Assembly (NCBI RefSeq): GCF_943192915.1
Contig: NZ_CALPCD010000007.1
Coordinates: forward strand, 26,799 to 90,798
Direction of reading: 5' to 3'
Origin: Anaerotardibacter muris
GTDB taxonomy: Bacteria > Actinomycetota > Coriobacteriia > Coriobacteriales > Eggerthellaceae
Length of the DNA stretch: 64,000 nt
Below the pieces are notes generated by a model. It ran no database searches and had not been told where the DNA came from. It was given only the letters and a program-made list of their open reading frames with translations. The stretch's first letter is position 1; each line of letters opens with the position of its first letter. Shown here piece by piece: positions 54,996 to 64,000 of the stretch. Position numbers and translations under genes: made by a program.

Positions 54996-55962
54996 GTTCG
55001 CAGATGCCGCTCAGGCTCAAGAGAAGAAGGCTACGCGCGCGGCATTCGGTAAGACGCTCGCTGAACTGTTCGACGAAGGCCTGCCCATCGTGGCGGTAGA
55101 CGCAGACCTTACGGGTTCGACCACCACCAAGGCTTTCGGTCAGGCAGGTCAGTCACAGCATGACCGCCTGTTCAACGTAGGTATCGCGGAGCAGAACATG
55201 ATCGATATCGCCGCAGGTCTTGCGCTGGCTGGCAATATCGCCTTCACTGGTTCGTTCGCCGTATTCGGTACAGGACGATGCTACGATCAGATCCGCAATA
55301 CCGTTGCGTATGCGAATCTCGATGTGAAGATCACCCCTACGCATGCTGGTGTTTCGGTCGGCCCCGATGGTGGCTCGCATCAGATGCTCGAAGATATTTC
55401 GCTCATGCGTGGCCTGCCACCCATGAAGGTGCTCGTTCCTGCAGACTATGCTGCAGCCTGCGCAGCGCTCAAACTGGCGGCTCATACCCCAGGTCCGGTC
55501 TATGTGCGCATGGGACGTGCTTCGGTCCCTGCCGTCTATGCGCCCGATGTGCAGCTTGAAGTAGGGAAGGCCTATGTCTTGCGTGAAGGGAGCGATGTTT
55601 CCATCGTTGCTTGTGGCATCGAGATCGCAGAGGCGAACAAGGCTGCCGACCTGTTGGCTGCTGAAGGTATCTCTGCCGAGGTCATCGATGCGTTCTCTAT
55701 CAAGCCTCTTGATCGCGAGACCATCTTGGCTTCACTTAGCAAGACTGGTTGTGCGGTAGTGGCAGAAGAGCATTCCATCTATGGTGGCCTGTGCTCTGCG
55801 GTCAGTGAATTGTGTGCCGAAGAATTGCCCGTGCCGCTGGAATTCGTGGCGGTCCGCGATCGTTTCGGCAAGTCTGGCGAGTTTGAAGAACTTATGGCGT
55901 ATTTCGGCCTTGATGCCGCTTCAATTGTGCAAGCAGCGAAAAAAGCCGTCACTCGCAAATAA
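54988..55962 (+). CDS. Transketolase, C-terminal subunit
   Basis: 324 residues from ATG 54988 (GGGAAGCGAGG upstream). Transketolase motifs: FNVGIAEQNMIDIAAGLALAG near 57-77, HAGVSVGPDGGSHQMLEDI near 115, and a C-terminal swivel domain. Works with the N-subunit encoded by the overlapping upstream gene. The overlap should balance translation of the two subunits. Confidence 0.95.
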   Translation: MIKFADAAQAQEKKATRAAFGKTLAELFDEGLPIVAVDADLTGSTTTKAFGQAGQSQHDRLFNVGIAEQNMIDIAAGLALAGNIAFTGSFAVFGTGRCYDQIRNTVAYANLDVKITPTHAGVSVGPDGGSHQMLEDISLMRGLPPMKVLVPADYAAACAALKLAAHTPGPVYVRMGRASVPAVYAPDVQLEVGKAYVLREGSDVSIVACGIEIAEANKAADLLAAEGISAEVIDAFSIKPLDRETILASLSKTGCAVVAEEHSIYGGLCSAVSELCAEELPVPLEFVAVRDRFGKSGEFEELMAYFGLDAASIVQAAKKAVTRK

Positions 55963-56013
55963 CATTGGTATAATTTTCTTGTCTCAGAATCGACACTACG
56001 AACGGAGTATGCT

Positions 56014-56838
56014 GTGACAGATCTCACGAGCGGAGGCGCGGGCAAACATGCCGCCCCACCATCCGCGGCCAATTTGACAGCGCAGCTTTCTGAAGCGCTG
56101 CCAACCGTGAACGTCGAAGCGGTGAATCAATCCACGGGTAATCCCGTCATCACCTTCGACCATGTTTCCAAGGTTTATCCTGCTCAGCCTAACAAACCAG
56201 CACTTGACGATGTTTCGCTGCATATCTATCCTGGCGAATTCGTCTTCTTGGTCGGTCATTCAGGTTCGGGCAAATCCACGTTCATTCGTCTGCTCACGCG
56301 AGAACTGAAGCCCACTTCGGGTCACATCTATGTTGCAGACGAAGATCTTTCGACCATGCGCAACTGGCGCGTGCCGTATCTGCGCCGCAACATCGGTTGC
56401 GTGTTCCAGGACTTCAAGCTCCTGCCGAACAAGACCGTGTTCGAGAATGTTTCCTTCGCGCTCGAAGTTATCGGCAAGTCGCGCCACATCATCCGCACTC
56501 AGGTTCCTGAAGTGCTCCGTTTGGTCGGCTTGGCTGATAAGCTCGACAAGCGTCCCGATCAGCTTTCTGGTGGTGAGCAGCAGCGCGTCAGTATCGCGCG
56601 TGCCATCGTGAATCGTCCGCCGCTCTTGGTCTGCGACGAGCCCACTGGTAACTTGGACCCCCAGAATTCCCGCGGCATCATGGACTTGCTCGAGCGCATC
56701 AATCGCACGGGTACCACGGTGCTCGTTGCCACCCACGACCGAGAGATGGTCGACAACATGAGGCGTCGCGTTATCGCGCTCGACAAGGGTCACCTCACGC
56801 GTGACCAGGATAGAGGAGTGTACGGTTTCGATGTCTAG
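56014..56838 (+). CDS. ftsE: Cell division ATP-binding protein FtsE
   Basis: 274 residues from GTG 56014 (CGGAG 7 bases upstream). Walker [10 protein letters not shown] near 85, ABC signature [15 protein letters not shown] near 186, Walker [14 protein letters not shown]. The ~40-residue N-terminal extension before [10 protein letters not shown] is longer than standard FtsE and looks disordered. With FtsX it forms a membrane complex that activates cell-wall hydrolases at division. The stop overlaps the ftsX start. Confidence 0.95.
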   Translation: MTDLTSGGAGKHAAPPSAANLTAQLSEALPTVNVEAVNQSTGNPVITFDHVSKVYPAQPNKPALDDVSLHIYPGEFVFLVGHSGSGKSTFIRLLTRELKPTSGHIYVADEDLSTMRNWRVPYLRRNIGCVFQDFKLLPNKTVFENVSFALEVIGKSRHIIRTQVPEVLRLVGLADKLDKRPDQLSGGEQQRVSIARAIVNRPPLLVCDEPTGNLDPQNSRGIMDLLERINRTGTTVLVATHDREMVDNMRRRVIALDKGHLTRDQDRGVYGFDV

Positions 56839-57745
56839 TTTGCTTTATTTCTTCCGAGAGTCGCTCACAGGCTTCACGCGAAACCTGTCCACCACGCTCG
56901 GTTCCATCATCACCATCTTCCTGTCGTTGCTCATCATCGGTATCTTCTGCATTTGCGGCGTCATCATCAACAATGTCATCGCTTCGGTGGAAAATCAGGT
57001 TTCCATCACGGCTTACGTTGCCGATGATGCTTCAGAGCAAGACATCAATGCGGTCGAGGATTACATCCGTGGTTTGAACGGCGTTGAGAGCGTTGGTTTC
57101 ACTACCAAGGATCAGGCGCTCGAGAACTTCACCAACTCCATGACCTCGAATCCCGATATCGTGGCTCAGCTCGATGGCGAGAATCCACTGCCTGCTTCCA
57201 TCGATGTGAACTTGAGCGAAGCACAGTCGGTCTCAGAGATCGCAAGCCAGATCTTGAATGACCCCACCTTCGTCGAGATCTGCGACAATCCTGAAGATCC
57301 ATCCGATTCGCTGCAGTATGGTCAGAAGACCGTTGATAAGCTCTTCTCGCTCACTAATGCCATCCGCTATATCGGTATTGGCCTTATTGCGGTGCTCGTG
57401 TTGATCGCCTTCATCTTCATCAATAACACCATCCGTTTGGCTATCCTTGCCCGCCGTAAGGAGATCGCCATCATGCGTTTGGTCGGTGCGTCCAATGGCT
57501 TCATCCGCGGTCCTTTCCTTGCTGAAGGTGCGCTCCACGCTATCATCGGTGCGGTGCTCGCTATCGCGGTCATCGAGGTCATCCATCTGTTCGTGCTGCC
57601 GCGTGTCACCACCACGCTTCCATGGCTGCCCATCAACGTGGACACGGGCACGTTCATCCTCATCTATGTGGCCCTGCTCGCTGCTGGCCTGGTCATCGGT
57701 CTGTTGGGTTCTGTCTTCGCGATGCGCCGCTACTTGAAGGTCTAA
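56831..57745 (+). CDS. ftsX: Cell division membrane protein FtsX
   Basis: 304 residues from ATG 56831, overlapping the ftsE stop (ATGTCTAG). Four TM helices: one near the N-terminus ([18 protein letters not shown]), then an extracellular domain (about 55-165), then three near the C-terminus. The characteristic FtsX/MacB-like [23 protein letters not shown] motif ([17 protein letters not shown]) is present. The extracellular domain couples ATP hydrolysis to hydrolase control. Confidence 0.94.
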   Translation: MSSLLYFFRESLTGFTRNLSTTLGSIITIFLSLLIIGIFCICGVIINNVIASVENQVSITAYVADDASEQDINAVEDYIRGLNGVESVGFTTKDQALENFTNSMTSNPDIVAQLDGENPLPASIDVNLSEAQSVSEIASQILNDPTFVEICDNPEDPSDSLQYGQKTVDKLFSLTNAIRYIGIGLIAVLVLIAFIFINNTIRLAILARRKEIAIMRLVGASNGFIRGPFLAEGALHAIIGAVLAIAVIEVIHLFVLPRVTTTLPWLPINVDTGTFILIYVALLAAGLVIGLLGSVFAMRRYLKV

Positions 57746-57769
57746 GCGCGAGGAAGTAACAGGCATTTC

Positions 57770-59020
57770 GTGCAGCGTCCGTCTGAAAAGAAGCAAACGC
57801 AAGTCATCCAAAAGCGCAATGCGAGCATCATCAAGATCGTTGGTGTTTGCATTGCGCTCATTGCCGTTTTCGTGGCAGGTTTTGCTCTGCGTGGTAATTC
57901 GGAATTGCTCGAGCTGATGGGCTTTTCGAATCTGACGGTGCAGCAAGAGGTCAATCCAGGCGAAACGGTCTCAGGCAATACCTACGATTCTCTTTCGGCT
58001 CGCGTAGCAGAAGTTCAGGGCATCATCGCCGACGATAGCGTGGATACCTACGACTTGACCGCTGCTACTACCGCCACGCTCGATGCGTTCATCAAGACCA
58101 TGGATGATCCCTACGCGCGCTATTTCGACGCCGCAAGCTATCAAACGTATTTGAATAGCGTTACCAATCCCAGCTCGGGCATCGGTGTGCTCTTTGGTGA
58201 GAACGATGGCTCGTGCTATGCGGTCGATGTGTTTGAAGGCTCAGAGGCGGCCAATATGGGCGTGCTCCCGGGCGACTATATCGAGGCGATCGATGGTGAG
58301 AAGAAGGACCAATGGTCCATGCCCGAGGTGACCAACACCATCAGTCGCGATGAAGGTGAAGTGGTCTACATCACCTGGCGTCGTCCAGGCAAGGACACCA
58401 CGGGTGGCGGAACTACGTTCAATACTTCATTGCATTATGTGGACTCTCCTGAGACCAATATCACTTATAGCGTCTCCAATAACACGGGATATATCGAAGT
58501 GAAGCAGATCGGATCCGATTGTGCCGAGGTGCTGAAGAAGACCATCGAACAAGCCGAAGGCGAAGGCGCGCAGTCTATCGTGCTCGACCTGCGCAACATC
58601 CCCGGTGGCTATCTTACTCAAGCGATCGAGATCGCTTCGCTGTTCATCCAGAGCGGTACGGTCGTGCAGATCAAGTCGGGCGATAATACTTCAACGAAGA
58701 CCGTTGATGGTGGCGATGTCACTAACGTTCCGCTCGTGGTATTGGTCAATGACAAGACCGCAGGCTCGGCCGAGGTCCTAGCTGCGGCGTTGCAAGATTC
58801 CCATCGCGCCATCATCGTGGGCGTTCAGACTCAAGGCAAGGGATCGGTGCAGGTCATGCAGCCGCTTTCATTCGGGGGAGCGCTGCGCTATACCGCGGCT
58901 ACGTATCTTTCCCCCTCGGGTCGCGCTATCGATGGGGTAGGTGTGACCCCTGATGTCGTCATCTCCAATACCGATCGTCAGGTCCCCATCGCGCTCGAGA
59001 TCGCTGCTTCCAACCGATAG
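57770..59020 (+). CDS. S41 family carboxyl-terminal processing peptidase
   Basis: 416 residues from GTG 57770. An N-terminal TM helix (IIKIVGVCIALIAVFVAGFAL) anchors it. A PDZ domain follows (SGIGVLFGENDGSCY through GVLPGDYIEAIDG). The S41 catalytic Ser and Lys lie in DKTAGSAEVLAAAL and QGKGSVQ near 327-365. Positioned directly after ftsEX, it may process envelope proteins; the same order occurs in other Gram-positives. Substrate unknown. Confidence 0.93.
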   Translation: MQRPSEKKQTQVIQKRNASIIKIVGVCIALIAVFVAGFALRGNSELLELMGFSNLTVQQEVNPGETVSGNTYDSLSARVAEVQGIIADDSVDTYDLTAATTATLDAFIKTMDDPYARYFDAASYQTYLNSVTNPSSGIGVLFGENDGSCYAVDVFEGSEAANMGVLPGDYIEAIDGEKKDQWSMPEVTNTISRDEGEVVYITWRRPGKDTTGGGTTFNTSLHYVDSPETNITYSVSNNTGYIEVKQIGSDCAEVLKKTIEQAEGEGAQSIVLDLRNIPGGYLTQAIEIASLFIQSGTVVQIKSGDNTSTKTVDGGDVTNVPLVVLVNDKTAGSAEVLAAALQDSHRAIIVGVQTQGKGSVQVMQPLSFGGALRYTAATYLSPSGRAIDGVGVTPDVVISNTDRQVPIALEIAASNR

Positions 59021-59034
59021 AAAGAAGCGTGACC

Positions 59035-61077
59035 ATGGCTCGTAGATCTTCGAAAGCGCGCAAGCATCCGCGCTCTCGTCCGCAAGGCATCCTCGAGATC
59101 ACTTCTCGCGGCTTCGGTTTCGTGAAGACTGCCGAAGGCGAATATTTCATCCCTGCATCGAAGATGTATGGCGCATTTCCAGGTGACCTGGTCGAAGTCG
59201 GGCGCATCAGCAGCAATCGTGGACGCTACCAAAAGCCCGGTGGCATCTCGTCGCGTAAGCCTACAGGTCGCGTGGCGAAGATCATCTCACGCGCGAACGA
59301 ACGTATCATCGGGCGTTATGAGATCGCTGAGCCATTCGGCGTGGTCATTCCGTCTGATACGCGCATTCCCTATGATATCTTCACCTTGCGCAAAGATAGT
59401 CCAGATGTGGAAGAGGGGAGCTTGGTCGAGGTCGAGCTCATCGAATATCCCTCGCGCAATTCTGCGGCAACAGGCCGCGTGACACGGGTGATCGGTAAAG
59501 GTGATGATAGTAACCTGGAGATCGATCTTATCATCGCGCAGCACAAGCTCGAGACTGAGTTCAATGACCAGGCGCTCGAAGAGGCTTCAGCCTGTACCTT
59601 GGATATAGGGGGCGCACTGGCGGATGGCTATCGCGACTTGCGCGATCGTTTCATCTTCACCATCGACCCTGTTGATGCGCGGGATTATGACGATGCGCTT
59701 TCCGTGGAATTAGACGGCGACCGCATCCATTTGGGTGTGCACATCGCCGATGTTTCGGGTTATGTTCCCTTCGATTCCGCACTCGATTACGATGCGCGCC
59801 GCCGTGGATGTTCGGTCTATCTGGTCGACCGCGTTATCCCGATGTTGCCCGAACAGCTTTCTAACGAGCTCTGCTCGCTCGTGCCTGACCAAGACCGTCT
59901 CGCGGTTTCAGTGGATGTGGTGCTCCGCGCTTCGGACGCGGTGGTGGAGAAGGTCGATATCTTTCCTAGTGTGATCCGCTCCAAGGCACGCCTGTCTTAC
60001 GATCAGGCTCAGGCTATCATCGATGCGAACGAAGATGCGATGGTCGCGGCGTTCCGTGCGAAAGAGGCACCCTTCGGGGCGAATGAGCTCACCGATAGCA
60101 TGGTAGGCGAAGTTGCTCATCGTATCAGGCAGGCGAACGAGCTTGCCAAGAAGCTCTACAAGAAGCGTTATACCGCTGGTTGCATGGAATTCGATCGAGT
60201 TGAAGCACGTGCTATCTTGGATCCAGCAGGGCGGCCCACGGGTATCAAATATCGCAGGCGCACAGAGGCCACGGGTCTTATCGAAGAATGCATGATCTTG
60301 GCCAATCACCTGGTGGCTCAGTGGCTCACCGATCGCTCTATGCCCTGCATCTATCGTACCCATGCGGCACCAGGTCGCGACTCGCTCTTCTCGCTCTACG
60401 AGATCTTGCAAGAGTTCGATGCGTATAAGACGCTGGACAAGACGCTCTTCGTGGCAGGCAATCCTCACGTACTCCAGGAATTGCTCGATGCACCCGTTGA
60501 CGAGCAGACCCACGAATTGGTGAGCATGCTGCTCTTGCGAAGCATGAAACAGGCGATCTATTCCACCACCGAAACGGGCCATTATGGCCTTGCGCTCGAG
60601 GATTACTGCCATTTCACAAGTCCCATCAGGCGTTATCCCGACTTGTTCGTGCATCGCATGGTCAAAGAAGCGCTTCGTTCGAAATCCGAGACCTTCGAAG
60701 CGGAGAAGAATTCTTCTGCTTGGATCGCTGAGCATTCTTCTGAGACCGAGCGTATCGCCGCAAAGGCAGAGCTTCAGTCTCAGCTGGTCAAGCTTATCGA
60801 GTATCTGCAGGATTTCATCGGTCAGAACTTCGAGACCATCATCTATAGCGTGTCCACCTTCGGGGTGGTGCTGCGCATGGAGAATACCGTGCAGGGTTTT
60901 CTGCCTATTGAAGAGCTGGGGGATGAATACTTCTCCTACAACCCTGAACGCGGCGTGCTCACGGGTTCGGATACGGGACGTACCTATCGCATCGGCCAGA
61001 AGCTCAACGTGATGCTTGCCGAAGCCGACTGGCGCAGCCGTCAAGTCTTGTTCAAGATGCCCCCGAACGCGCTATAA
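59035..61077 (+). CDS. rnr: Ribonuclease R
   Basis: 680 residues from ATG 59035; GTG 59029 is a possible alternative. RNB catalytic domain with DPVDARDYDDALSVEL near 218 (catalytic Asp residues), HIADVSGYVPFDSALD near 240, and CHFTSPIRRYPDLFVHR near 528. N-terminal cold-shock-like and basic regions, C-terminal S1 domain. A 3'-5' exoribonuclease that works with SmpB-tmRNA, which is encoded two genes later. The gene stops just before a palindromic repeat. Confidence 0.95.
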   Translation: MARRSSKARKHPRSRPQGILEITSRGFGFVKTAEGEYFIPASKMYGAFPGDLVEVGRISSNRGRYQKPGGISSRKPTGRVAKIISRANERIIGRYEIAEPFGVVIPSDTRIPYDIFTLRKDSPDVEEGSLVEVELIEYPSRNSAATGRVTRVIGKGDDSNLEIDLIIAQHKLETEFNDQALEEASACTLDIGGALADGYRDLRDRFIFTIDPVDARDYDDALSVELDGDRIHLGVHIADVSGYVPFDSALDYDARRRGCSVYLVDRVIPMLPEQLSNELCSLVPDQDRLAVSVDVVLRASDAVVEKVDIFPSVIRSKARLSYDQAQAIIDANEDAMVAAFRAKEAPFGANELTDSMVGEVAHRIRQANELAKKLYKKRYTAGCMEFDRVEARAILDPAGRPTGIKYRRRTEATGLIEECMILANHLVAQWLTDRSMPCIYRTHAAPGRDSLFSLYEILQEFDAYKTLDKTLFVAGNPHVLQELLDAPVDEQTHELVSMLLLRSMKQAIYSTTETGHYGLALEDYCHFTSPIRRYPDLFVHRMVKEALRSKSETFEAEKNSSAWIAEHSSETERIAAKAELQSQLVKLIEYLQDFIGQNFETIIYSVSTFGVVLRMENTVQGFLPIEELGDEYFSYNPERGVLTGSDTGRTYRIGQKLNVMLAEADWRSRQVLFKMPPNAL

Positions 61078-61082
61078 TTGGA

Positions 61083-61192
61083 CGTCCCCAGACAAATCGG
61101 ACAAATCGGACACTTCGGGGACGGGTCCAAAACTGTCCCGGACAGAATGGGGACGGGTCCAAAACTGTCCCGGACACCTTGGGGACAGGCCA
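61083..61192. repeat. GGGGAC palindromic intergenic repeat, copy R3
   Basis: Two tandem modules of GGGGACGGGTCCAAAACTGT with CCCGGAC, followed by CTTGGGGACAGGCC. Preceded by CAAATCGGACAAATCGGACA, a short direct repeat. It occupies the gap between rnr and the M42 peptidase. Confidence 0.85.
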
Positions 61193-61273
61193 GCCTGGTC
61201 CGCAACGCAACTGCAGCCGACCGAGCAGGGAAGCCCTATTCCCTTATCAACCACGAAAGAGCAAGGAAGCAGT

Positions 61274-62341
61274 ATGACCAAAGTCGATAAGAAATTCCTC
61301 AAGCGCATCCTCGAGACACCTTCGGTCACCGGTACCGAGGTTGGTGTCGCCACGCTCGTGCGTGAGCGTCTTGGCAGCGTTGCCGATACTATCGAGACCA
61401 ACGTGATGGGTTCGGTCCACGCAACCTTGAAAGGCACGGGTAAAGGTCCATCGGTCATGATCGCGGCCCATATGGACGAGGTGGGCCTCATGGTCACCTA
61501 CATCAACGATGGTGGTTTTTTGAGCGTAGCTGCGGTCGGTGGCGTTGACGCGGCCATCCTCCCCGGGATGCGTGTAGACGTGCATACGAAAACAGGCACG
61601 TATCGCGGCGTGGTAGGCCGTAAGCCCATTCACCTTATCAGCCCTGATGAACGTAAGAATGTTACGCCGCTCGATGATCTTGTCATCGATCTAGGCATGC
61701 CCGCCAAGAAAGTGAAAGAGATCGTCTCGATCGGCGATGTCATCACCTACGGCGTAGGTTTCGAAGAATTCGGCAAGGGCATGGCGGTCTCGCGTGGTTT
61801 CGACGACAAGATGGGCGTCTATATCGCGGTACGTGTGCTCGAAGAGCTGGCCAAGGCGGGCGGCGCATCAGGCGACTACGTATGCGCTACCACGGTCCAG
61901 GAAGAGATCGGTCTGCGTGGCGGCACTACTTCAGCCTACGGTGTCCATCCTGATATCGCGATCGCGCTCGATGTGACCCATGCTACCGACTATCCAGGAA
62001 TCGATCCTGCGAAGTACGGCAAGCTGGAATGCGGCGGCGGCCCGGTCATCGCACGTGGTCCTAATATCAATCCTGTCATCTTCGAGCGCCTGGTAGCAGC
62101 TGCAGAGAAAGCAGGCATCGAGGTGCAGATCGAAGCCGAGCCACGCGTGACGGGCACGGATGCTGGCGCTATGCAGGTCCAGCGTGGCGGTAAGGCTACT
62201 GGCCTTGTTTCGGTCGCACTGCGCTATATGCATACTCCCACCGAAGTGCTCGCGCTCAAAGATCTTGAGCGCTGCGTGAAGCTGCTCGTGCAATTCATCC
62301 TCGATCTTGATGAAGACGTATCCTTCGTACCAGGAATGTAG
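61274..62341 (+). CDS. M42 family metallo-aminopeptidase
   Basis: 355 residues from ATG 61274 (GGAAGC upstream). Zinc and catalytic motifs AAHMDEVGLMV near 65-75, SRGFDDKMGVYIA near 176-188, TVQEEIGLRGG near 210, and DVTHATDYPG near 235, as in dodecameric TET-type aminopeptidases. Cleaves N-terminal residues, probably acidic or neutral, from peptides in the cytoplasm. Three bases precede smpB. Confidence 0.94.
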   Translation: MTKVDKKFLKRILETPSVTGTEVGVATLVRERLGSVADTIETNVMGSVHATLKGTGKGPSVMIAAHMDEVGLMVTYINDGGFLSVAAVGGVDAAILPGMRVDVHTKTGTYRGVVGRKPIHLISPDERKNVTPLDDLVIDLGMPAKKVKEIVSIGDVITYGVGFEEFGKGMAVSRGFDDKMGVYIAVRVLEELAKAGGASGDYVCATTVQEEIGLRGGTTSAYGVHPDIAIALDVTHATDYPGIDPAKYGKLECGGGPVIARGPNINPVIFERLVAAAEKAGIEVQIEAEPRVTGTDAGAMQVQRGGKATGLVSVALRYMHTPTEVLALKDLERCVKLLVQFILDLDEDVSFVPGM

Positions 62342-62343
62342 CC

Positions 62344-62808
62344 ATGGCTCACGCTGAGAAGGTCATCGCGAAGAATCGTCGCGCATTTCACGAATACGAG
62401 ATCCTCGAGACTTACGAAGCTGGTCTTGTGCTCACGGGTACGGAAGTGTGCTCGTTGCGCGAGAATAATTGCCAGCTCACCGACTGTTTCGCGCTCATCC
62501 GTAACGGGGAAGTGTGGCTGCATAACCTTCATATCGCGCCCTATAGCCACGGCAACCTGGCAAACCCCGACCCTGATCGCACACGAAAGCTGCTGCTGCA
62601 TCGCTCGCAGATCCGCGACCTTGCTCGTAAGACCCAAGAGCGCGGCATGGCGCTTGTGCCGATAAAGATCTACTTCGACGATAATTCTCGTGTGAAGATC
62701 GAGCTTGCCGTTGCGCGCGGCAAGAAGCTCTACGACAAACGTGCTGCCATGGCAGAGCGCGATTCGAAGCGCGAGATCGATCGCGCGATGAAACAGCGTT
62801 ATCGTTAG
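62344..62808 (+). CDS. smpB: SsrA-binding protein SmpB
   Basis: 154 residues. HEYEILETYEAGLVLTGTEV near 18-37 and RTRKLLLHRSQIRDL (PDRTRKLLLHRSQIRDL) near 77 are SmpB signatures. Lys/Arg-rich C-terminal tail KREIDRAMKQRYR. Delivers tmRNA to stalled ribosomes. The tmRNA gene itself is not recognised in the window. Position after the M42 gene is likely co-transcribed. Confidence 0.96.
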   Translation: MAHAEKVIAKNRRAFHEYEILETYEAGLVLTGTEVCSLRENNCQLTDCFALIRNGEVWLHNLHIAPYSHGNLANPDPDRTRKLLLHRSQIRDLARKTQERGMALVPIKIYFDDNSRVKIELAVARGKKLYDKRAAMAERDSKREIDRAMKQRYR

Positions 62809-62873
62809 TAGCGCTACGTTGGCGTTCGTTTGCGAGCCCTGCATAGTGTTCGCGCTAAGAGAAAGAGGAAGCC

Positions 62874-63398
62874 ATGAACGAATCGGTTTTGGCGATGATC
62901 GATAAGCTCCATGCTCGCTTGGACGACCTTGCTCAAGTGGTGCGTGAGATCCCTTTCGAGCTGAGCGGTTATGATAAGAAGCTCGATAAGATCGATGACC
63001 AGGTCTACCTTATCGAAGTCGAGCTTGAGAAGAAGCTTGCGGGAAGCGTACCTTTGAAGCCGCTCAGTAGCGAACGCTCAGAAGAATTCGATGCAGCTGC
63101 ACAGAAGGGTGCTTCTCAAGCCGGTACTGAGAAAGCGGCATCAGCTGCAACAGCGGCACCAGCAGAGTCTCAAGCAACAAAGAAAGAGTCTTCCGAAAGT
63201 ACCAGTGAAGACGACAATGAAGATGACAAGGAGACCGAAGGCTTCCTTTCCGAATCCGCTAAAGAGACCCTCGCAGGCGCAACGCGGACCCTCAATTCCA
63301 TCTACAAGGACGGCAAAGAAGTGGTCGGTGAATTCTCTGAAGCGTTCAGTGACATCAAAGATACCTTAGGCGTGAAGAACATCTTCAAGAAGCGCTAG
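62874..63398 (+). CDS. Hypothetical coiled-coil protein with Ala/Ser/Glu linker
   Basis: 174 residues. Residues 1-55 form a helical, coiled-coil-like segment (MIDKLHARLDDLAQVV, YDKKLDKIDDQVYLIEVELEKK). Residues 60-125 are low complexity, rich in Ala, Ser, Glu and Asp. The C-terminal ~50 contain amphipathic helices (ATRTLNSIYKDGKEVVGEF) and a basic end. No TM segment or known domain. I do not recognise the family. ATG 62874 has an AGGAAG upstream. It may be a structural or scaffolding protein. Confidence 0.75.
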   Translation: MNESVLAMIDKLHARLDDLAQVVREIPFELSGYDKKLDKIDDQVYLIEVELEKKLAGSVPLKPLSSERSEEFDAAAQKGASQAGTEKAASAATAAPAESQATKKESSESTSEDDNEDDKETEGFLSESAKETLAGATRTLNSIYKDGKEVVGEFSEAFSDIKDTLGVKNIFKKR

Positions 63399-63408
63399 CC
63401 TTGTAATC

Positions 63409-63518
63409 GGGGACGGGTTCATTTTTGTCCCGGACAAAAAGGGGACAGCTTCAGCTCCTTCTTTTGACGGGTTTGAACCTGTCCCCAAAGTGTCCCGGAC
63501 AAAAATGAACCCGTCCCC
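63409..63518. repeat. GGGGAC palindromic intergenic repeat, copy R4, perfect arms
   Basis: Left arm 63409-63436 begins GGGGACGGGTTCATTTTTGT and ends CCCGGACA; the right arm 63491-63518 is its exact reverse complement over 28 bases. The 54-base centre also contains a partial module. Could fold as a large hairpin or act as an element end. Clearest copy of the family. Confidence 0.95.
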
Positions 63519-63649
63519 GATGCGTTTCCTGGTGCGTTGTAACCGAATCGAAAGAAAGCGGTAAGGCGGCGGTAATCGCTTTTCAAGTGAGGGTTTCCTA
63601 CAATAGAGACATCAAGAAAACCTACATCGGAACAAGGAAGGTGTTAACG

Positions 63650-63835
63650 ATGGAACTCTCAAATGAAGAACTGGATCGTATCGCTCGCAAGGATCTTGAG
63701 AAGACGGAGTATGACGTCCTCAACGAAGCACAGGCTGCTGTTGAAGAGTTTGATGCTGAAGGCGACGAGGCTGGTGCTGCAGCAGCTGCAGCAGTTGCAT
63801 TCAATGCAGACCAGGCAATGCGTGAGGCAGAATAA
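63650..63835 (+). CDS. Small acidic Ala-rich protein, hypothetical
   Basis: 61 residues from ATG 63650 with a GGAAGGTG Shine-Dalgarno. MELSNEELDRIARKDLEKTE begins a helical, very acidic peptide with an Ala-rich stretch (GAAAAAAVAF). No domain recognised. A clear terminator downstream and a good RBS support expression. The longer frame from 63587 adds residues without a good RBS. Confidence 0.65.
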   Translation: MELSNEELDRIARKDLEKTEYDVLNEAQAAVEEFDAEGDEAGAAAAAAVAFNADQAMREAE

Positions 63836-63897
63836 CTCAAACCTCTTCTTCATCGACTGGAACAAGACCCGATAAGAATCGGTTCAGTACGATAGAT

Positions 63898-63935
63898 GAA
63901 AGGCCACCTCGCAAGTCGAGCTGGCCTTTCGTTTT
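63898..63935 (+). terminator. Rho-independent terminator after the small acidic gene
   Basis: GAAAGGCCA (63898-63906) pairs perfectly with TGGCCTTTC (63922-63930). Inside the loop CTCG and CGAG can also pair. A GTTTT tail follows. Confidence 0.9.
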
Positions 63936-63949
63936 GTAGACAGATTGGG

Positions 63950-64000
63950 GGCGTAGCCCTTTTTGTCCACTCGGAGTTTGTGGACAAAAAGGGCTACGCC
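63950..64000. repeat. Perfect 21-base inverted repeat at the window edge
   Basis: GGCGTAGCCCTTTTTGTCCA plus C (63950-63970) and its exact reverse complement (63980-64000), with a 9-base spacer. The outer end reaches the window edge, so the arms may be longer. Related in style to the GGGGAC family (TTTTTGTCC core). Confidence 0.9.

Noticed and set aside
59908..61044. 378-residue minus-strand open frame opposite rnr
   Set aside because: Antisense shadow of RNase R, with no recognisable domain.
1..64000. CRISPR array, integrase or transposase
   Set aside because: No regularly spaced repeats with unique spacers, and no recombinase or transposase motifs in any long frame. The island edges are therefore not defined by a visible mobile-element gene.

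Overview
The window looks like the chromosome of a Coriobacteriia member, probably Eggerthellaceae. This rests on recalled family resemblance, gene content (split transketolase, a long RecJ, an FtsEX-CtpA-RNase R-SmpB run) and a GGGGAC-type intergenic palindrome family. No search was run, so the genus is left open.

Bases 1-17.3 kb hold a type 1 BREX phage-defence operon read leftward: small ORFs, brxA, brxB, brxC, pglX, pglZ, brxL and a partial downstream gene. Its PglX is unusual. The normally single ~1200-residue methyltransferase is split at a domain boundary. There are two alternative N-terminal methyltransferase/target-recognition halves (9417-11990 and 5291-7858) and only one C-terminal half (7888-8847). 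A one-TM membrane protein sits between the first N-half and the C-half. A run of nine C (coding strand) lies in the operon leader.

Bases 17.3-17.8 kb are a divergent control region. Rightward from it runs an operon of three overlapping genes: an SF2 helicase, a MoxR-type AAA+ ATPase and a zinc-metallopeptidase/VWA protein. A perfect palindrome of the LexA/DinR type sits exactly between the -35 and -10 boxes of its promoter, so the trio is probably SOS-controlled. I read 1-23.8 kb as a defence island, with BREX beside a candidate undescribed DNA-damage-inducible system. No integrase, transposase or CRISPR array is visible.

Bases 24-64 kb are housekeeping. They include yebC; a divisome gene; exopolyphosphatase and a PiT phosphate transporter; tRNA-Leu; a polyprenyl synthase; a peptidoglycan-binding-domain protein beside glmU; prs and pth; a candidate structured RNA; a RecJ-RecQ fusion; rel; an MBL hydrolase; a DUF47 protein; lysC-asd; and dtd. 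A dehydrogenase with a His/Cys-rich tail, a SemiSWEET, tRNA-Glu and tRNA-Gln follow. The right end carries a large MalT/SARP-like regulator, secA, prfB, a two-subunit transketolase, ftsEX, ctpA, rnr, an M42 peptidase, smpB and two small acidic proteins. At least four copies of a GGGGAC...GTCCCGGAC...GTCCCC palindromic repeat lie between these genes.
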